DNA from: Mycobacterium haemophilum DSM 44634
Lineage (GTDB): Bacteria; Actinomycetota; Actinomycetes; Mycobacteriales; Mycobacteriaceae
Reading direction: 5' to 3'
Length of the DNA stretch: 64,000 nucleotides
Assembly (NCBI RefSeq): GCF_000340435.2
Contig: NZ_CP011883.2
Location: forward strand, 4,171,766 to 4,235,765
Below the pieces are notes generated by a model. It did not search any database, had not been told where the DNA came from, and worked only from the letters and a program-made list of their open reading frames with translations. Below are positions 15,291-23,434 of the stretch, one piece after another; within the stretch, counting starts at the first letter, position 1; every line of letters starts with the position of its first letter. The translations under genes were made by a program, and so were the position numbers.

Positions 15291-17524
15291 CGACGAAAAA
15301 GTTCACCCCAACTATCACCCGCGGCCCGCGATTGACGCCGGGCGAGATCAGCCTTACGCCGCCCGATGACCTCGGTCTCGAAATCCCACCATCGGGTATG
15401 CAGAAGGTCCTTCCCTATGTGATGGGCGGCTGCATGGTCGGCATGATCGCGATCATGGTGGTTGGCGGCACCAAGCAGCTCTCGCCGTACATGCTGATGA
15501 TGCCGATGATGATGGTCATGATGATGGTCGGTGGTATGGCCGGCGGCGGTGGCGGTGGCAAAAAGGTGCCTGAGATCAACGCCGACCGCAAGGAGTACCT
15601 GCGTTATCTGGCCGGACTACGCGCCCGGGTGACCTCCTCGGCCGCCTCGCAGGTGGCGTTCTTCAGTTATCACGCGCCCCATCCCCAAGATCTGCTGTCG
15701 ATCGTGGGCACCCAGCGGCAGTGGTCACGGCCGGCGAACGCCGACTTCTACGCAGCTACCCGCATCGGTGTCGGCGACCAGCCCGCCGTGGACCGATTGT
15801 TGAAGCCGGCTGTCGGCGGGGAGCTGGCGGCTAGCGGTGCAGCGCCTCAGCCGTTCCTGGAACCGGTCAGCCACATGTGGGTGGTCAAATTTTTGCGGAC
15901 CCACGGGCTGGTGCATGACTGCCCGAAATTGCTGCAGCTGCGCACATTTCCGACAATCGCTGTCGGCGGAGACACGGCTGGGGCAGCCGGATTGCTGACC
16001 GCGATGATCTGTCACCTGGCCGTGTTTCATCCGCCGGACCTGCTGCAAATCCGGGTTCTCACCGAGGACCCCGACGATCCCGATTGGTCCTGGCTGAAAT
16101 GGCTTCCGCACGTTCAGCACCCGACGGAGACCGACGCCGCCGGGCCGACCCGACTGATCTTCACCCGCAGTGACGGTCTGGCCGATCTGACGTCGCGCGG
16201 TCCGCATGCACCCGACTCGCTGCCCGGTGGCCCCTACGTCGTCCTCGTGGATCTGACCGGCGGCAAGGCAGGGTTCCCGCCCGACGGCAGGGCCGGTGTC
16301 ACGGTAATCACACTCGGCAATCACCGCGGCTCGACCTACCGCATCAGGGTCGGCGAGAACGGGACCGCCGACGACCGACTGCCTGGCCAGAGTTTCCGTC
16401 AAGTGACTTCGACCACCGACCGCCTCTCTACCGCGGAAGCCATCCGCATCGCTCGGAAGTTAGCCGGATGGTCGATCACCGGCACCATCCTCGATAAAAC
16501 CTCGCGCGTGCAGAAAAAAGTGGCGACCGAATGGCACCAGCTGGTCGGTGCCAACACCGTCGAAGAGGTGCTACCGAGCCGCTGGCGGATGTACACCGAC
16601 ACTGACCGGGACCGCCTCAAGATCCCGTTTGGTCACGAACTCAAGACCGGCAATATCATGTACCTAGATATCAAGGAAGGCGCCGAGTTCGGCGGCGGAC
16701 CGCACGGCATGCTGATCGGGACCACGGGGTCAGGAAAATCCGAATTCCTTCGGACCCTGATCTTGTCGTTGGTCGCAATGACGCACCCGGACCAGGTGAA
16801 TCTCTTGCTTACCGACTTCAAAGGCGGTTCAACGTTCCTGGGAATGGAGAAGCTTCCACACACCGCTGCCGTGGTCACCAACATGGCCGAGGAAGCCGAA
16901 CTGGTGAGCCGCATGGGTGAGGTGTTGACCGGCGAACTCGACCGCCGCCAGAACATCCTTCGACAGGCCGGCACGCTGGTCGGCGCGGCCGGCGCGCTCT
17001 CCGGAGTAGCCGAATACGAGAAGTACCGGGAACGGGGCGCCGACCTCGCACCGCTACCAACGCTTTTCGTCGTCGTCGACGAGTTCGCCGAGTTGCTGCA
17101 AAGTCACCCCGACTTCATCGGACTGTTCGACCGGATCTGCCGCGTCGGGCGGTCACTGCGCGTGCATCTGCTGCTGGCCACCCAGTCGCTGCAAACTGGA
17201 GGGGTGCGCATCGACAAACTAGAGCCCAACCTCACCTACCGCATCGCGTTGCGCACCACCAGCTCGGCGGAGTCCAAGGCGGTGATCGGAACCCCGGAAG
17301 CGCAGTACATCACCAACAAGGAAAGCGGTGTCGGGTTTCTCCGAGTTGGCATGGAAGACCCCGTCAAGTTCAGTTCCCTGTACACCGGTATCCCATTCAT
17401 TCCGGCGATGGCAGCGGAAACCAACGGTGACGGTAGTCCGTCTAGCCCACGGGCCAGCCGGAAAAAGGTGCATATCCACGAGTTCACCGCCGCTCCAATC
17501 CTCGAACCGGCGACGACGTCATGA
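15287..17524 (+). CDS. eccCa1: ESX-1 FtsK/SpoIIIE-type ATPase subunit EccCa1
   Basis: A 745-residue membrane-anchored half of the EccC motor. Two transmembrane segments are near residues 40-60 and 65-85 (the second very Met/Gly-rich). A DUF domain follows, then the first FtsK ATPase domain with Walker A GTTGSGKSEFLR and Walker B LFVVVDEFAELL. In ESX-1 the motor is split in two genes and joined by protein contact with EccCb1. The stop overlaps the first of two 53-bp MIRU units instead of adjoining eccCb1 directly. Confidence 0.96.
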   Translation: MTTKKFTPTITRGPRLTPGEISLTPPDDLGLEIPPSGMQKVLPYVMGGCMVGMIAIMVVGGTKQLSPYMLMMPMMMVMMMVGGMAGGGGGGKKVPEINADRKEYLRYLAGLRARVTSSAASQVAFFSYHAPHPQDLLSIVGTQRQWSRPANADFYAATRIGVGDQPAVDRLLKPAVGGELAASGAAPQPFLEPVSHMWVVKFLRTHGLVHDCPKLLQLRTFPTIAVGGDTAGAAGLLTAMICHLAVFHPPDLLQIRVLTEDPDDPDWSWLKWLPHVQHPTETDAAGPTRLIFTRSDGLADLTSRGPHAPDSLPGGPYVVLVDLTGGKAGFPPDGRAGVTVITLGNHRGSTYRIRVGENGTADDRLPGQSFRQVTSTTDRLSTAEAIRIARKLAGWSITGTILDKTSRVQKKVATEWHQLVGANTVEEVLPSRWRMYTDTDRDRLKIPFGHELKTGNIMYLDIKEGAEFGGGPHGMLIGTTGSGKSEFLRTLILSLVAMTHPDQVNLLLTDFKGGSTFLGMEKLPHTAAVVTNMAEEAELVSRMGEVLTGELDRRQNILRQAGTLVGAAGALSGVAEYEKYRERGADLAPLPTLFVVVDEFAELLQSHPDFIGLFDRICRVGRSLRVHLLLATQSLQTGGVRIDKLEPNLTYRIALRTTSSAESKAVIGTPEAQYITNKESGVGFLRVGMEDPVKFSSLYTGIPFIPAMAAETNGDGSPSSPRASRKKVHIHEFTAAPILEPATTS

Positions 17525-17626
17525 CCCGCGCCGGCGACGATGCAGAGCGCAGCGATGAGAAGGAGCGGCGCAGATGAACCCCGCCGGCGACGATGCAGAA
17601 CGCAGCGATGAGAAGGAGCGGCGCAG
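17521..17626 (+). repeat. Two tandem 53-bp MIRU units between eccCa1 and eccCb1
   Basis: Units 17521-17573 and 17574-17626 differ at three positions. Both carry the mycobacterial interspersed repetitive unit core GCCGGCGACGATGCAGA followed by GCAGCGATGAGAAGGAGCGG. Each unit begins with ATGA and encodes an 18-residue peptide (MTRAGDDAERSDEKERRR and MNPAGDDAERSDEKERRR). The stop of each frame overlaps the next start: eccCa1, peptide 1, peptide 2 and eccCb1 are chained by three ATGA overlaps. The same arrangement is known for MIRU copies between senX3 and regX3. AAGGAGCGG serves as ribosome binding site for each following start. Confidence 0.88.
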
Positions 17627-19405
17627 ATGACTGCCGAACCGGAAGTACGAGCGCTTCGCGAGGTAGTGCTCGAGCAACTCGGCACCGGTGAATCCCGTGC
17701 ATACAAGATGTGGCTGCCGCCGCTGCTCGATCCGGTACCACTGAACGAACTCATCGAGCGCGACAGCAACAGACATCCGCTGCGCTTTGCGTTGGGCATC
17801 ATGGATGAGCCGCGCCGGCACCGCCAGGACATCTGGGGCGTCGATCTTTCCGGGGCGGGTGGCAACATCGGCATCGGGGGCGCGCCACAAACCGGGAAGA
17901 CGACACTTCTGCAGACCATGGTGATGTCGGCAGCTGCCACGCACTCACCACGGGACGTCCAGTTCTACTGCATCGATCTCGGTGGTGGCGGGCTGATCTA
18001 TCTGGAAAACCTGCCGCACGTCGGCGGGGTAGCGAACCGATCGGAGCCTGACCGGGTCAACCGCGTGATCGCCGAGGCGCAAGCCGTTATGCGGCAACGA
18101 GAAATTACCTTCAAAGAAAACCGGGTCGGCTCGATGGCGGCGTATCGGCAGCTGCGCACGGACCGCAACCATCCCGTCGCGGCCGACCCGTTCGGCGACG
18201 TATTTCTAATCATCGACGGTTGGTCGGCATTTGCCAGTGAGTTTCCCGACCTCGAAGGGACGGTCCAGGATCTAGCCGCACAAGGGCTTTCGTTCGGAGT
18301 CCACACGGTGATCACCACACCGCGCTGGACAGAACTGAAGTCACGCGTTCGTGACTATCTGGGCACCAAAATCGAGTTCCGACTCGGCGACGTCAACGAC
18401 ACCCAGATCGACCGCATTGCTCGGGATATCCCCGCCAATCGTCCGGGCCGGGCAATATCGGTCGAGAAGCATCACCTGATGATGGGGGTGCCGAGGTTCG
18501 ACGGCGTACACAGCGCCGACGACCTGGTGGACGCGATGACAGCCGGGGTGACGCAGATCGCGGCTCAAACCACTGAACAGGCACCCAAGGTACGGGTTCT
18601 ACCATCGCGCGTCTACCTGCACGAAATCGACCCGAACCCGCCCGGACCGGATTCCGACTACCGCACTCGCTGGACGATTCCGGTCGGAGTACGCGAAACC
18701 GACCTGTCGGTGGCCTACGCTCACATGAGTTCAAATCCGCACTTATTGATCTTCGGTAATTCTAAATCGGGCAAGACTCGCACAGCGCATGCGATCGCGC
18801 GTGCCATCTGTGCCCGCAACAGTCCGCAACAAGTGCGGTTCATGCTCGCCGACTACCGGTCGGGTCTGTTGGACGCGGTGCCGGACAGCCACCTGCTCGA
18901 CGCCGGCGCGATCAACCGCAACAGCGCGAGCTTGGACGAGGCCATCCAAGCCCTGACGGCCAACCTGAAAAAGCGGTTGCCACCGGCCGACCTGACCACC
19001 GCGCAGTTACGGTCGCGGTCGTGGTGGAGCGGATTTGATGTCGTGCTGCTGGTCGACGATTGGCACATGATCGTCGGCGCCGCCGGCGGTGCGCCGCCCA
19101 TGGGCCCACTCGCCCCGTTATTGCCAGCGGCCCCGGATATCGGGTTGCACATCATTGTCACCTGTCTGATGAGCCAGGCATATAAGGCGACTATGGACAA
19201 GTTCGTCGGCAGTGCCTTCGGGGCGGGAGCTCCGACCATCTTCCTTTCCGGCGATAAGCAGGAATTCCCCTCCTCCGAGATCAAGGTCAAGCGGCGGCCT
19301 CCTGGCCAGGCATTTATGGTCTCGCCGGAGGCCAAAGAGGTCATCCAGGCGGTCTACGTCGATCCTCCAGAAGAAGTGTTCGCAGCACCCCCAGCAGGCG
19401 GTTAG
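17627..19405 (+). CDS. eccCb1: ESX-1 ATPase subunit EccCb1
   Basis: A 592-residue cytosolic half of the motor with two FtsK-like ATPase domains. Domain 2 has Walker A IGGAPQTGKTTLLQ and acidic Walker B VFLIIDGW. Domain 3 has GNSKSGKTRTAHA and VVLLVDDW. The third domain binds the C-terminal signal of EsxB. The start ATG is at 17627, within the ATGA overlap with the second MIRU peptide. Length is one residue more than the M. tuberculosis protein. Confidence 0.96.
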   Translation: MTAEPEVRALREVVLEQLGTGESRAYKMWLPPLLDPVPLNELIERDSNRHPLRFALGIMDEPRRHRQDIWGVDLSGAGGNIGIGGAPQTGKTTLLQTMVMSAAATHSPRDVQFYCIDLGGGGLIYLENLPHVGGVANRSEPDRVNRVIAEAQAVMRQREITFKENRVGSMAAYRQLRTDRNHPVAADPFGDVFLIIDGWSAFASEFPDLEGTVQDLAAQGLSFGVHTVITTPRWTELKSRVRDYLGTKIEFRLGDVNDTQIDRIARDIPANRPGRAISVEKHHLMMGVPRFDGVHSADDLVDAMTAGVTQIAAQTTEQAPKVRVLPSRVYLHEIDPNPPGPDSDYRTRWTIPVGVRETDLSVAYAHMSSNPHLLIFGNSKSGKTRTAHAIARAICARNSPQQVRFMLADYRSGLLDAVPDSHLLDAGAINRNSASLDEAIQALTANLKKRLPPADLTTAQLRSRSWWSGFDVVLLVDDWHMIVGAAGGAPPMGPLAPLLPAAPDIGLHIIVTCLMSQAYKATMDKFVGSAFGAGAPTIFLSGDKQEFPSSEIKVKRRPPGQAFMVSPEAKEVIQAVYVDPPEEVFAAPPAGG

Positions 19406-19454
19406 GATAATTTCAGTCCCAGCGGAGCCTGGACCGCAGCTCAACGACCGAGCC

Positions 19455-19553
19455 ATGGCCAGGGCAAACTGTTGGGCCGCTTTGGGCGACGCGCTCCACG
19501 TCGCTCATGCGTATTCGCGAGTCGACAACGGCGCCGCCCGCGTTTTGGCGTAG
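19455..19553 (+). pseudogene. Remnant of PE35 (C-terminal fragment only)
   Basis: Between eccCb1 and PPE68 there are only 190 bases, too few for a 99-codon PE35. The + frame at 19455-19553 translates to a 32-residue fragment ending LHVAHAYSRVDNGAARVLA. This aligns with the M. tuberculosis PE35 C terminus as I remember it (VARTYSQIDDGAAGVFAE). The PE motif and the first helix are missing. The gene thus appears deleted except for its 3' end. Confidence 0.7.
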
Positions 19554-19595
19554 CAGTCTGACCCGAGAAGACGTCGCAGACAGAGGGAGTTGAAA

Positions 19596-20741
19596 ATGAC
19601 TTCGCCGATGCTGTGGTACGCACTACCACCTGAGATCAACGTTGCGCGGCTGATGGCCGGGGCTGGGCCAGCCCCGATGCTCGCCGCGGCCGCGTCGTGG
19701 CAGGCCCTGTCGGCGGCGATGGACGCTGAGTCGGTCGAGTTATTGGCGCGCCTGACCTCCCTCGGCGAGGTGTGGACCGGGGGAAGCAGTGAGCATGCGA
19801 TTGATGCTGCCAAGCCCATGGTGGCGTGGCTGCAAACCGCGTCAGAGCAGGCCAAGATGCGTGCAACACAGGCAACGGCGCAGGCCGCGGCGTATACGCA
19901 GGCGATGACAAGCATGCCGACGCTGATCGAGATCGCGGCGAACCACATCACCGAGGCGGTCCTTGTCGCCACCAACTTCTTCGGCATCAATATGGTGCCG
20001 ATCGCCTTCACGGAAGCGGACTATTTCATCCGCATGTGGACCCAGGCCGCCGTGGCGATGGACGCCTACCAGGCGGCAACCCTGCTGAACACGGCTTTCC
20101 AAAAGTTGGAGCCAATGGCCGCGATCCTTAATCCCTCAGGCAGTCAATCCCTGTCATCAGCCATGACGTCCGGGATGAACCAGTTCGCCCAGATGACATC
20201 CGGCTTTTCCTCCGCCCTGCCTTCGACTGAGGCGGTGCAGCAAACCGTTGGGCAGGTCGCGGAGCTGGCCGGCCCGATGCAGCAGCTGACGCAGCCGGTG
20301 CAGCAGGTGACGTCGCTGTTTAGCTCGATGGGCAGCACCGGCGGTAGCACGAGCGGCCACCTAGGCGACACGGAAGGCGCCCAGATCGGCCTGCTTGGTG
20401 CCAGTCCGCTGTCTAACCACCCGTTGGCCGGTGGAACGGGCCCCACCACCGGGGCGGGATTGCTGCGCGCCGAAGCGCTGCCCGGCGCGGGGGGGTCCTT
20501 GGCACGCACACCGCTGCTGGCCGAGTTGATCGATAAGCCGGTTGCGCCGGCCGCCGCTTCCGGCGCCGGTGCCGGTACGTCGGCAGCCGGTGGTGCTGCC
20601 CCCGTGGGCGCGGGCTCGCTGGGTCACGGCGCCCAAGCCGGCGGGACGACCCGGGCGGCTCTGGTAGCGCCGGCACGGCAGTCCGAGGTACTCGACGAAA
20701 ACGACTTAGAGGACTGGGACGACGACCAGGACGACTGGTGA
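19596..20741 (+). CDS. PPE68: PPE-family protein PPE68
   Basis: A 381-residue PPE protein (M. tuberculosis PPE68 is 368), membrane/cell-wall associated and known to interact with EsxA/EsxB. The N-terminal 180 residues are the PPE domain (LPPE at residues 10-13, VWTGGSSEHA, then ATNFFGINMVPI). The variable tail is Gly/Ala/Ser-rich and ends in an acidic run (EDWDDDQDDW). The ATG at 19596 is preferred because GAGGGAG lies upstream; a TTG at 19590 and an ATG at 19608 are alternatives. Its usual partner PE35 is a remnant. Confidence 0.93.
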   Translation: MTSPMLWYALPPEINVARLMAGAGPAPMLAAAASWQALSAAMDAESVELLARLTSLGEVWTGGSSEHAIDAAKPMVAWLQTASEQAKMRATQATAQAAAYTQAMTSMPTLIEIAANHITEAVLVATNFFGINMVPIAFTEADYFIRMWTQAAVAMDAYQAATLLNTAFQKLEPMAAILNPSGSQSLSSAMTSGMNQFAQMTSGFSSALPSTEAVQQTVGQVAELAGPMQQLTQPVQQVTSLFSSMGSTGGSTSGHLGDTEGAQIGLLGASPLSNHPLAGGTGPTTGAGLLRAEALPGAGGSLARTPLLAELIDKPVAPAAASGAGAGTSAAGGAAPVGAGSLGHGAQAGGTTRAALVAPARQSEVLDENDLEDWDDDQDDW

Positions 20742-20829
20742 ACGCCCACAACCACAGGCTTCCCGGCACCCGGGCCGGAAAGACTTGCCAGTATCTGGCG
20801 AGGAACAGCAAGAAAGAGAGTAGACCACC

Positions 20830-21132
20830 ATGGCAGAGATGAGGACCGAGGCCGCAATCCTCAACCAGCAGGCCGCGAAGTTCGACAGCATTGCGTCGGG
20901 GCTCGGCCAAGAGCGGACCGCCGTTGACAACGTCGGAAATGGCTTCAAGGGCAGCTGGCAGGGCCAGGCCGCCACGGCAGCCGCTGGTGCGCTGCAGCGC
21001 TTCGACGAGGCCATCAACGCCCAGATCAACGAGCTGCACGGCATCGTCGAGAACCTGAACCGGTCCGGCGCCAACTACACCAAGTCCGACGAGGAAGCAC
21101 AGCAGTCGTTGTCCTCGAAGATGAACTTCTGA
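20830..21132 (+). CDS. esxB: WXG100 protein EsxB (CFP-10)
   Basis: A 100-residue secreted partner of EsxA. The helix-turn-helix has the WxG motif at Trp43-Gln-Gly45, and the export signal YxxxD at Tyr83-Asp87 is followed by the C-terminal tail SSKMNF, recognised by EccCb1. Sequence features (MAEMRTEAAIL, LNRSGANYTKSD, SSKMNF) resemble the M. leprae protein as much as the M. tuberculosis one. It is co-transcribed with esxA, 31 bp downstream. Confidence 0.97.
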   Translation: MAEMRTEAAILNQQAAKFDSIASGLGQERTAVDNVGNGFKGSWQGQAATAAAGALQRFDEAINAQINELHGIVENLNRSGANYTKSDEEAQQSLSSKMNF

Positions 21133-21163
21133 TCCAAACAACCACTAAGAACGGAGCAAAACA

Positions 21164-21451
21164 ATGACACAAGCATGGAACTTCCCGGCCATGCAGGCCG
21201 CCGTCGCCGACCTGCAGGGTAGCTACACCAGAATCAAGGGGCTGAACGACGAATGCCAGGAGGCGCTCCACACGCTACAGAGCTCGTGGCAGGGTTCCGG
21301 TAACGAGTCCTACGCGGCTGTCCAGCAGCGTTTCAACCAGAACACCGAGAACATGAACAATGCACTCAACGATCTGTCGCAGGCAATCGGTCACTCGGCT
21401 GAGGCGATGCAACAGACCGAGACGGGCGTTGCGGGTATGTTCGGCGGGTAG
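21164..21451 (+). CDS. esxA: WXG100 protein EsxA (ESAT-6)
   Basis: A 95-residue secreted virulence factor that forms a 1:1 dimer with EsxB. WxG at Trp42-Gln-Gly44. Stretches such as SSWQGSGNESY, QRFNQNTE and SAEAMQQTETGV match M. leprae ESAT-6 as remembered far better than M. tuberculosis ESAT-6, which has AAWGGSGSEAY and SEAGQAMASTEGNV. The ribosome binding site is ACGGAGC. A hairpin terminator follows. Confidence 0.97.
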   Translation: MTQAWNFPAMQAAVADLQGSYTRIKGLNDECQEALHTLQSSWQGSGNESYAAVQQRFNQNTENMNNALNDLSQAIGHSAEAMQQTETGVAGMFGG

Positions 21452-21461
21452 AATGGCCAGG

Positions 21462-21511
21462 CACGAGATCGGGGCGGGTTCTACCTCAGGGGATCTCGCC
21501 CCTTTCTCGTG
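21462..21511 (+). terminator. Hairpin downstream of esxA
   Basis: Outer stem CACGAGA (21462-21468) pairs with TCTCGTG (21505-21511). Inner stem GGGGCG (21471-21476) pairs with CGCCCC (21497-21502), with a 2x2 internal loop between them. It lies directly after esxA and before espI, fitting the strong independent esxBA transcript known in mycobacteria. Confidence 0.65.
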
Positions 21512-21541
21512 TGTACTGGACCACGCACCTGAAAGGTTCTT

Positions 21542-23434
21542 ATGGCGGCCGATTACGACAAGCTCTTTCGGCCCGCCGAGGGTGCCGACGTTCCACCAGA
21601 TGAGGCAGCGGAGCAGTCATTCGATGACGCTCCATCGTATCCGCCGCCCACCACACCAACCAGCTCTCCGACGCCCAATGGTGAGGCTGCGCCCCCAATG
21701 CCGGATTGGTCAGCGCAGCTCGAGCCGGAACCCCCGGCTGCTGCGCCGTCTGCCGCCCCACTAGAACCCCCCTTGGCTCCACCCAAACCACCTGTGCCCC
21801 CGATGCCCATCGGCGGCTCGCCGCAATCCCCGCCCGGCGCGCCCGAACCTCCGCGGGCCCCGATGCCAGTTAGCGGGCCGCCACCCACGCCAGCGGCACC
21901 GCCGATGCCGATCAGCGAGCCTGAGCAATACCCACCCGCGGCATCCGGACATCAGGTACCTGAAACCGAGCCCCCATCAGCCCCGATGCCGATCAGCGGG
22001 CCCGGCCCGGCCAAACCTGCACCGCCAATGCCGCCGATGCCCATCGGCGGATTCCAGCGAACGCCGGTCACCTCTCCTGAACCTTCGTTTGCTGAACCCG
22101 TAGCACCGCCGGCCGCGCCCAGACCACCAATCCCCCCAGCCGCCGTCGGCGGCCCTCGACCTGCCCCGCCCAAACCACCCCCGCCCAAACCACCTTTGCC
22201 CCCGATGCCCGTGAGCAGGCCGCAGCAAACCCCGCAGGCTCCGCCCGAAGCGCGGCGTCCAGCTGCGGGCCAACATTCACGACGCGCTCGCCGGGGCCAC
22301 CGCTATCGCGACGAAACCCAACCGGCCAACTTGACATCTGCAACCGATCCGACGATCCCGCCGCGCCCGCGGACAGCGGAACCGCGCCGGGCGAACCTGG
22401 CCGCGCCGGAGACCCGGCCCAGGCCGGCTCCGACGCAACCTCCTGCCAGACCCGATGGCATGGCCGGTCGCCGTGCCGCGCCGCCCGATTCAACTGCGAC
22501 ATCCACAATCGGCGTGCGGCCGGGACGGAACACCAGGGCCAGGAAGCCGCGCAAAATGGTGGCTAAACGAGGCTGGCGGCGTTGGGTCCACACCGTGACC
22601 CGGATAAACCTGGGCCTGTCGCCAGACGAGCGATACGAGCTGGATTTGCGCGCGCGGGTACGTCGGGCTCCCCGCGGTTCGTATCAGATCGGGATCTTGG
22701 GCCTCAAAGGCGGAGCCGGTAAGACGACCGTAACGGTCACCTTGGGCTCGATGTTGGCTCGGGTGCGTAATGACCGGATCCTGGTGGTTGACGCGGATAC
22801 CGGCTGCGGAAACCTCGCCGACCGGGCGGGCCGTTCCTCGGATGCAACCATCGCCGATCTACTGGCAGACAAAGAGCTGACGCATTACAACGATATCCGC
22901 ACACACACCAGCGTGAACGCGGTCAATCTTGAAGTCCTCCCCGCAGCGGAATACAGCACCGCCCAACACGCGCTGAACGGAGAGGACTGGAATTTCGCTG
23001 CCGCGGCAGTATCGAAGTTCTACAACGTTGTGTTGGCCGACTGCGGGGTCGGTTTGTTCGACCCGGTCACCCGCGGTGTGCTCTCGACAGCGTCCGGGGT
23101 GGTGATCGTCGCCAGCGCGTCGATTGACGCCGCGCGGCAAGCTGCGGTCGCTTTGGACTGGTTACGTCATAACGGCTACCAAGACCTACTGCATCGCGCT
23201 TGTGTGGTGATCAACCACGTCATGCCGGAAGAGCCCAACATCGCGGGCAAAGATTTAGTGCAACAATTCGAACAACAAGTTCAACCCGGCCGGGTTGTGG
23301 TACTGCCCTGGGACAAGCACATCGCGGCCGGAACCGAAATTCGGCTCGACCAGCTCGACCCCCTTTACCGGCGTCGGGTTCTCGAGCTGGCCGCAGCACT
23401 ATCCGACGATTTTGAGAGGGCTGGACGCCATTGA
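21542..23434 (+). CDS. espI: ESX-1 secretion-associated ATPase EspI
   Basis: A 630-residue protein. The first 340 residues are a Pro-rich disordered region with repeated PPMPI(G/S) units and a basic segment (QHSRRARRGHRYR). The C-terminal 290 residues form a ParA/MinD-like ATPase with Walker A GLKGGAGKTTVT and acidic LVVDADTGCGNLADR. In M. tuberculosis EspI down-regulates ESX-1 secretion when ATP is low. M. tuberculosis EspI is 666 residues; the difference is in the Pro-rich part. It overlaps eccD1 by 4 nt. Confidence 0.93.
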   Translation: MAADYDKLFRPAEGADVPPDEAAEQSFDDAPSYPPPTTPTSSPTPNGEAAPPMPDWSAQLEPEPPAAAPSAAPLEPPLAPPKPPVPPMPIGGSPQSPPGAPEPPRAPMPVSGPPPTPAAPPMPISEPEQYPPAASGHQVPETEPPSAPMPISGPGPAKPAPPMPPMPIGGFQRTPVTSPEPSFAEPVAPPAAPRPPIPPAAVGGPRPAPPKPPPPKPPLPPMPVSRPQQTPQAPPEARRPAAGQHSRRARRGHRYRDETQPANLTSATDPTIPPRPRTAEPRRANLAAPETRPRPAPTQPPARPDGMAGRRAAPPDSTATSTIGVRPGRNTRARKPRKMVAKRGWRRWVHTVTRINLGLSPDERYELDLRARVRRAPRGSYQIGILGLKGGAGKTTVTVTLGSMLARVRNDRILVVDADTGCGNLADRAGRSSDATIADLLADKELTHYNDIRTHTSVNAVNLEVLPAAEYSTAQHALNGEDWNFAAAAVSKFYNVVLADCGVGLFDPVTRGVLSTASGVVIVASASIDAARQAAVALDWLRHNGYQDLLHRACVVINHVMPEEPNIAGKDLVQQFEQQVQPGRVVVLPWDKHIAAGTEIRLDQLDPLYRRRVLELAAALSDDFERAGRH

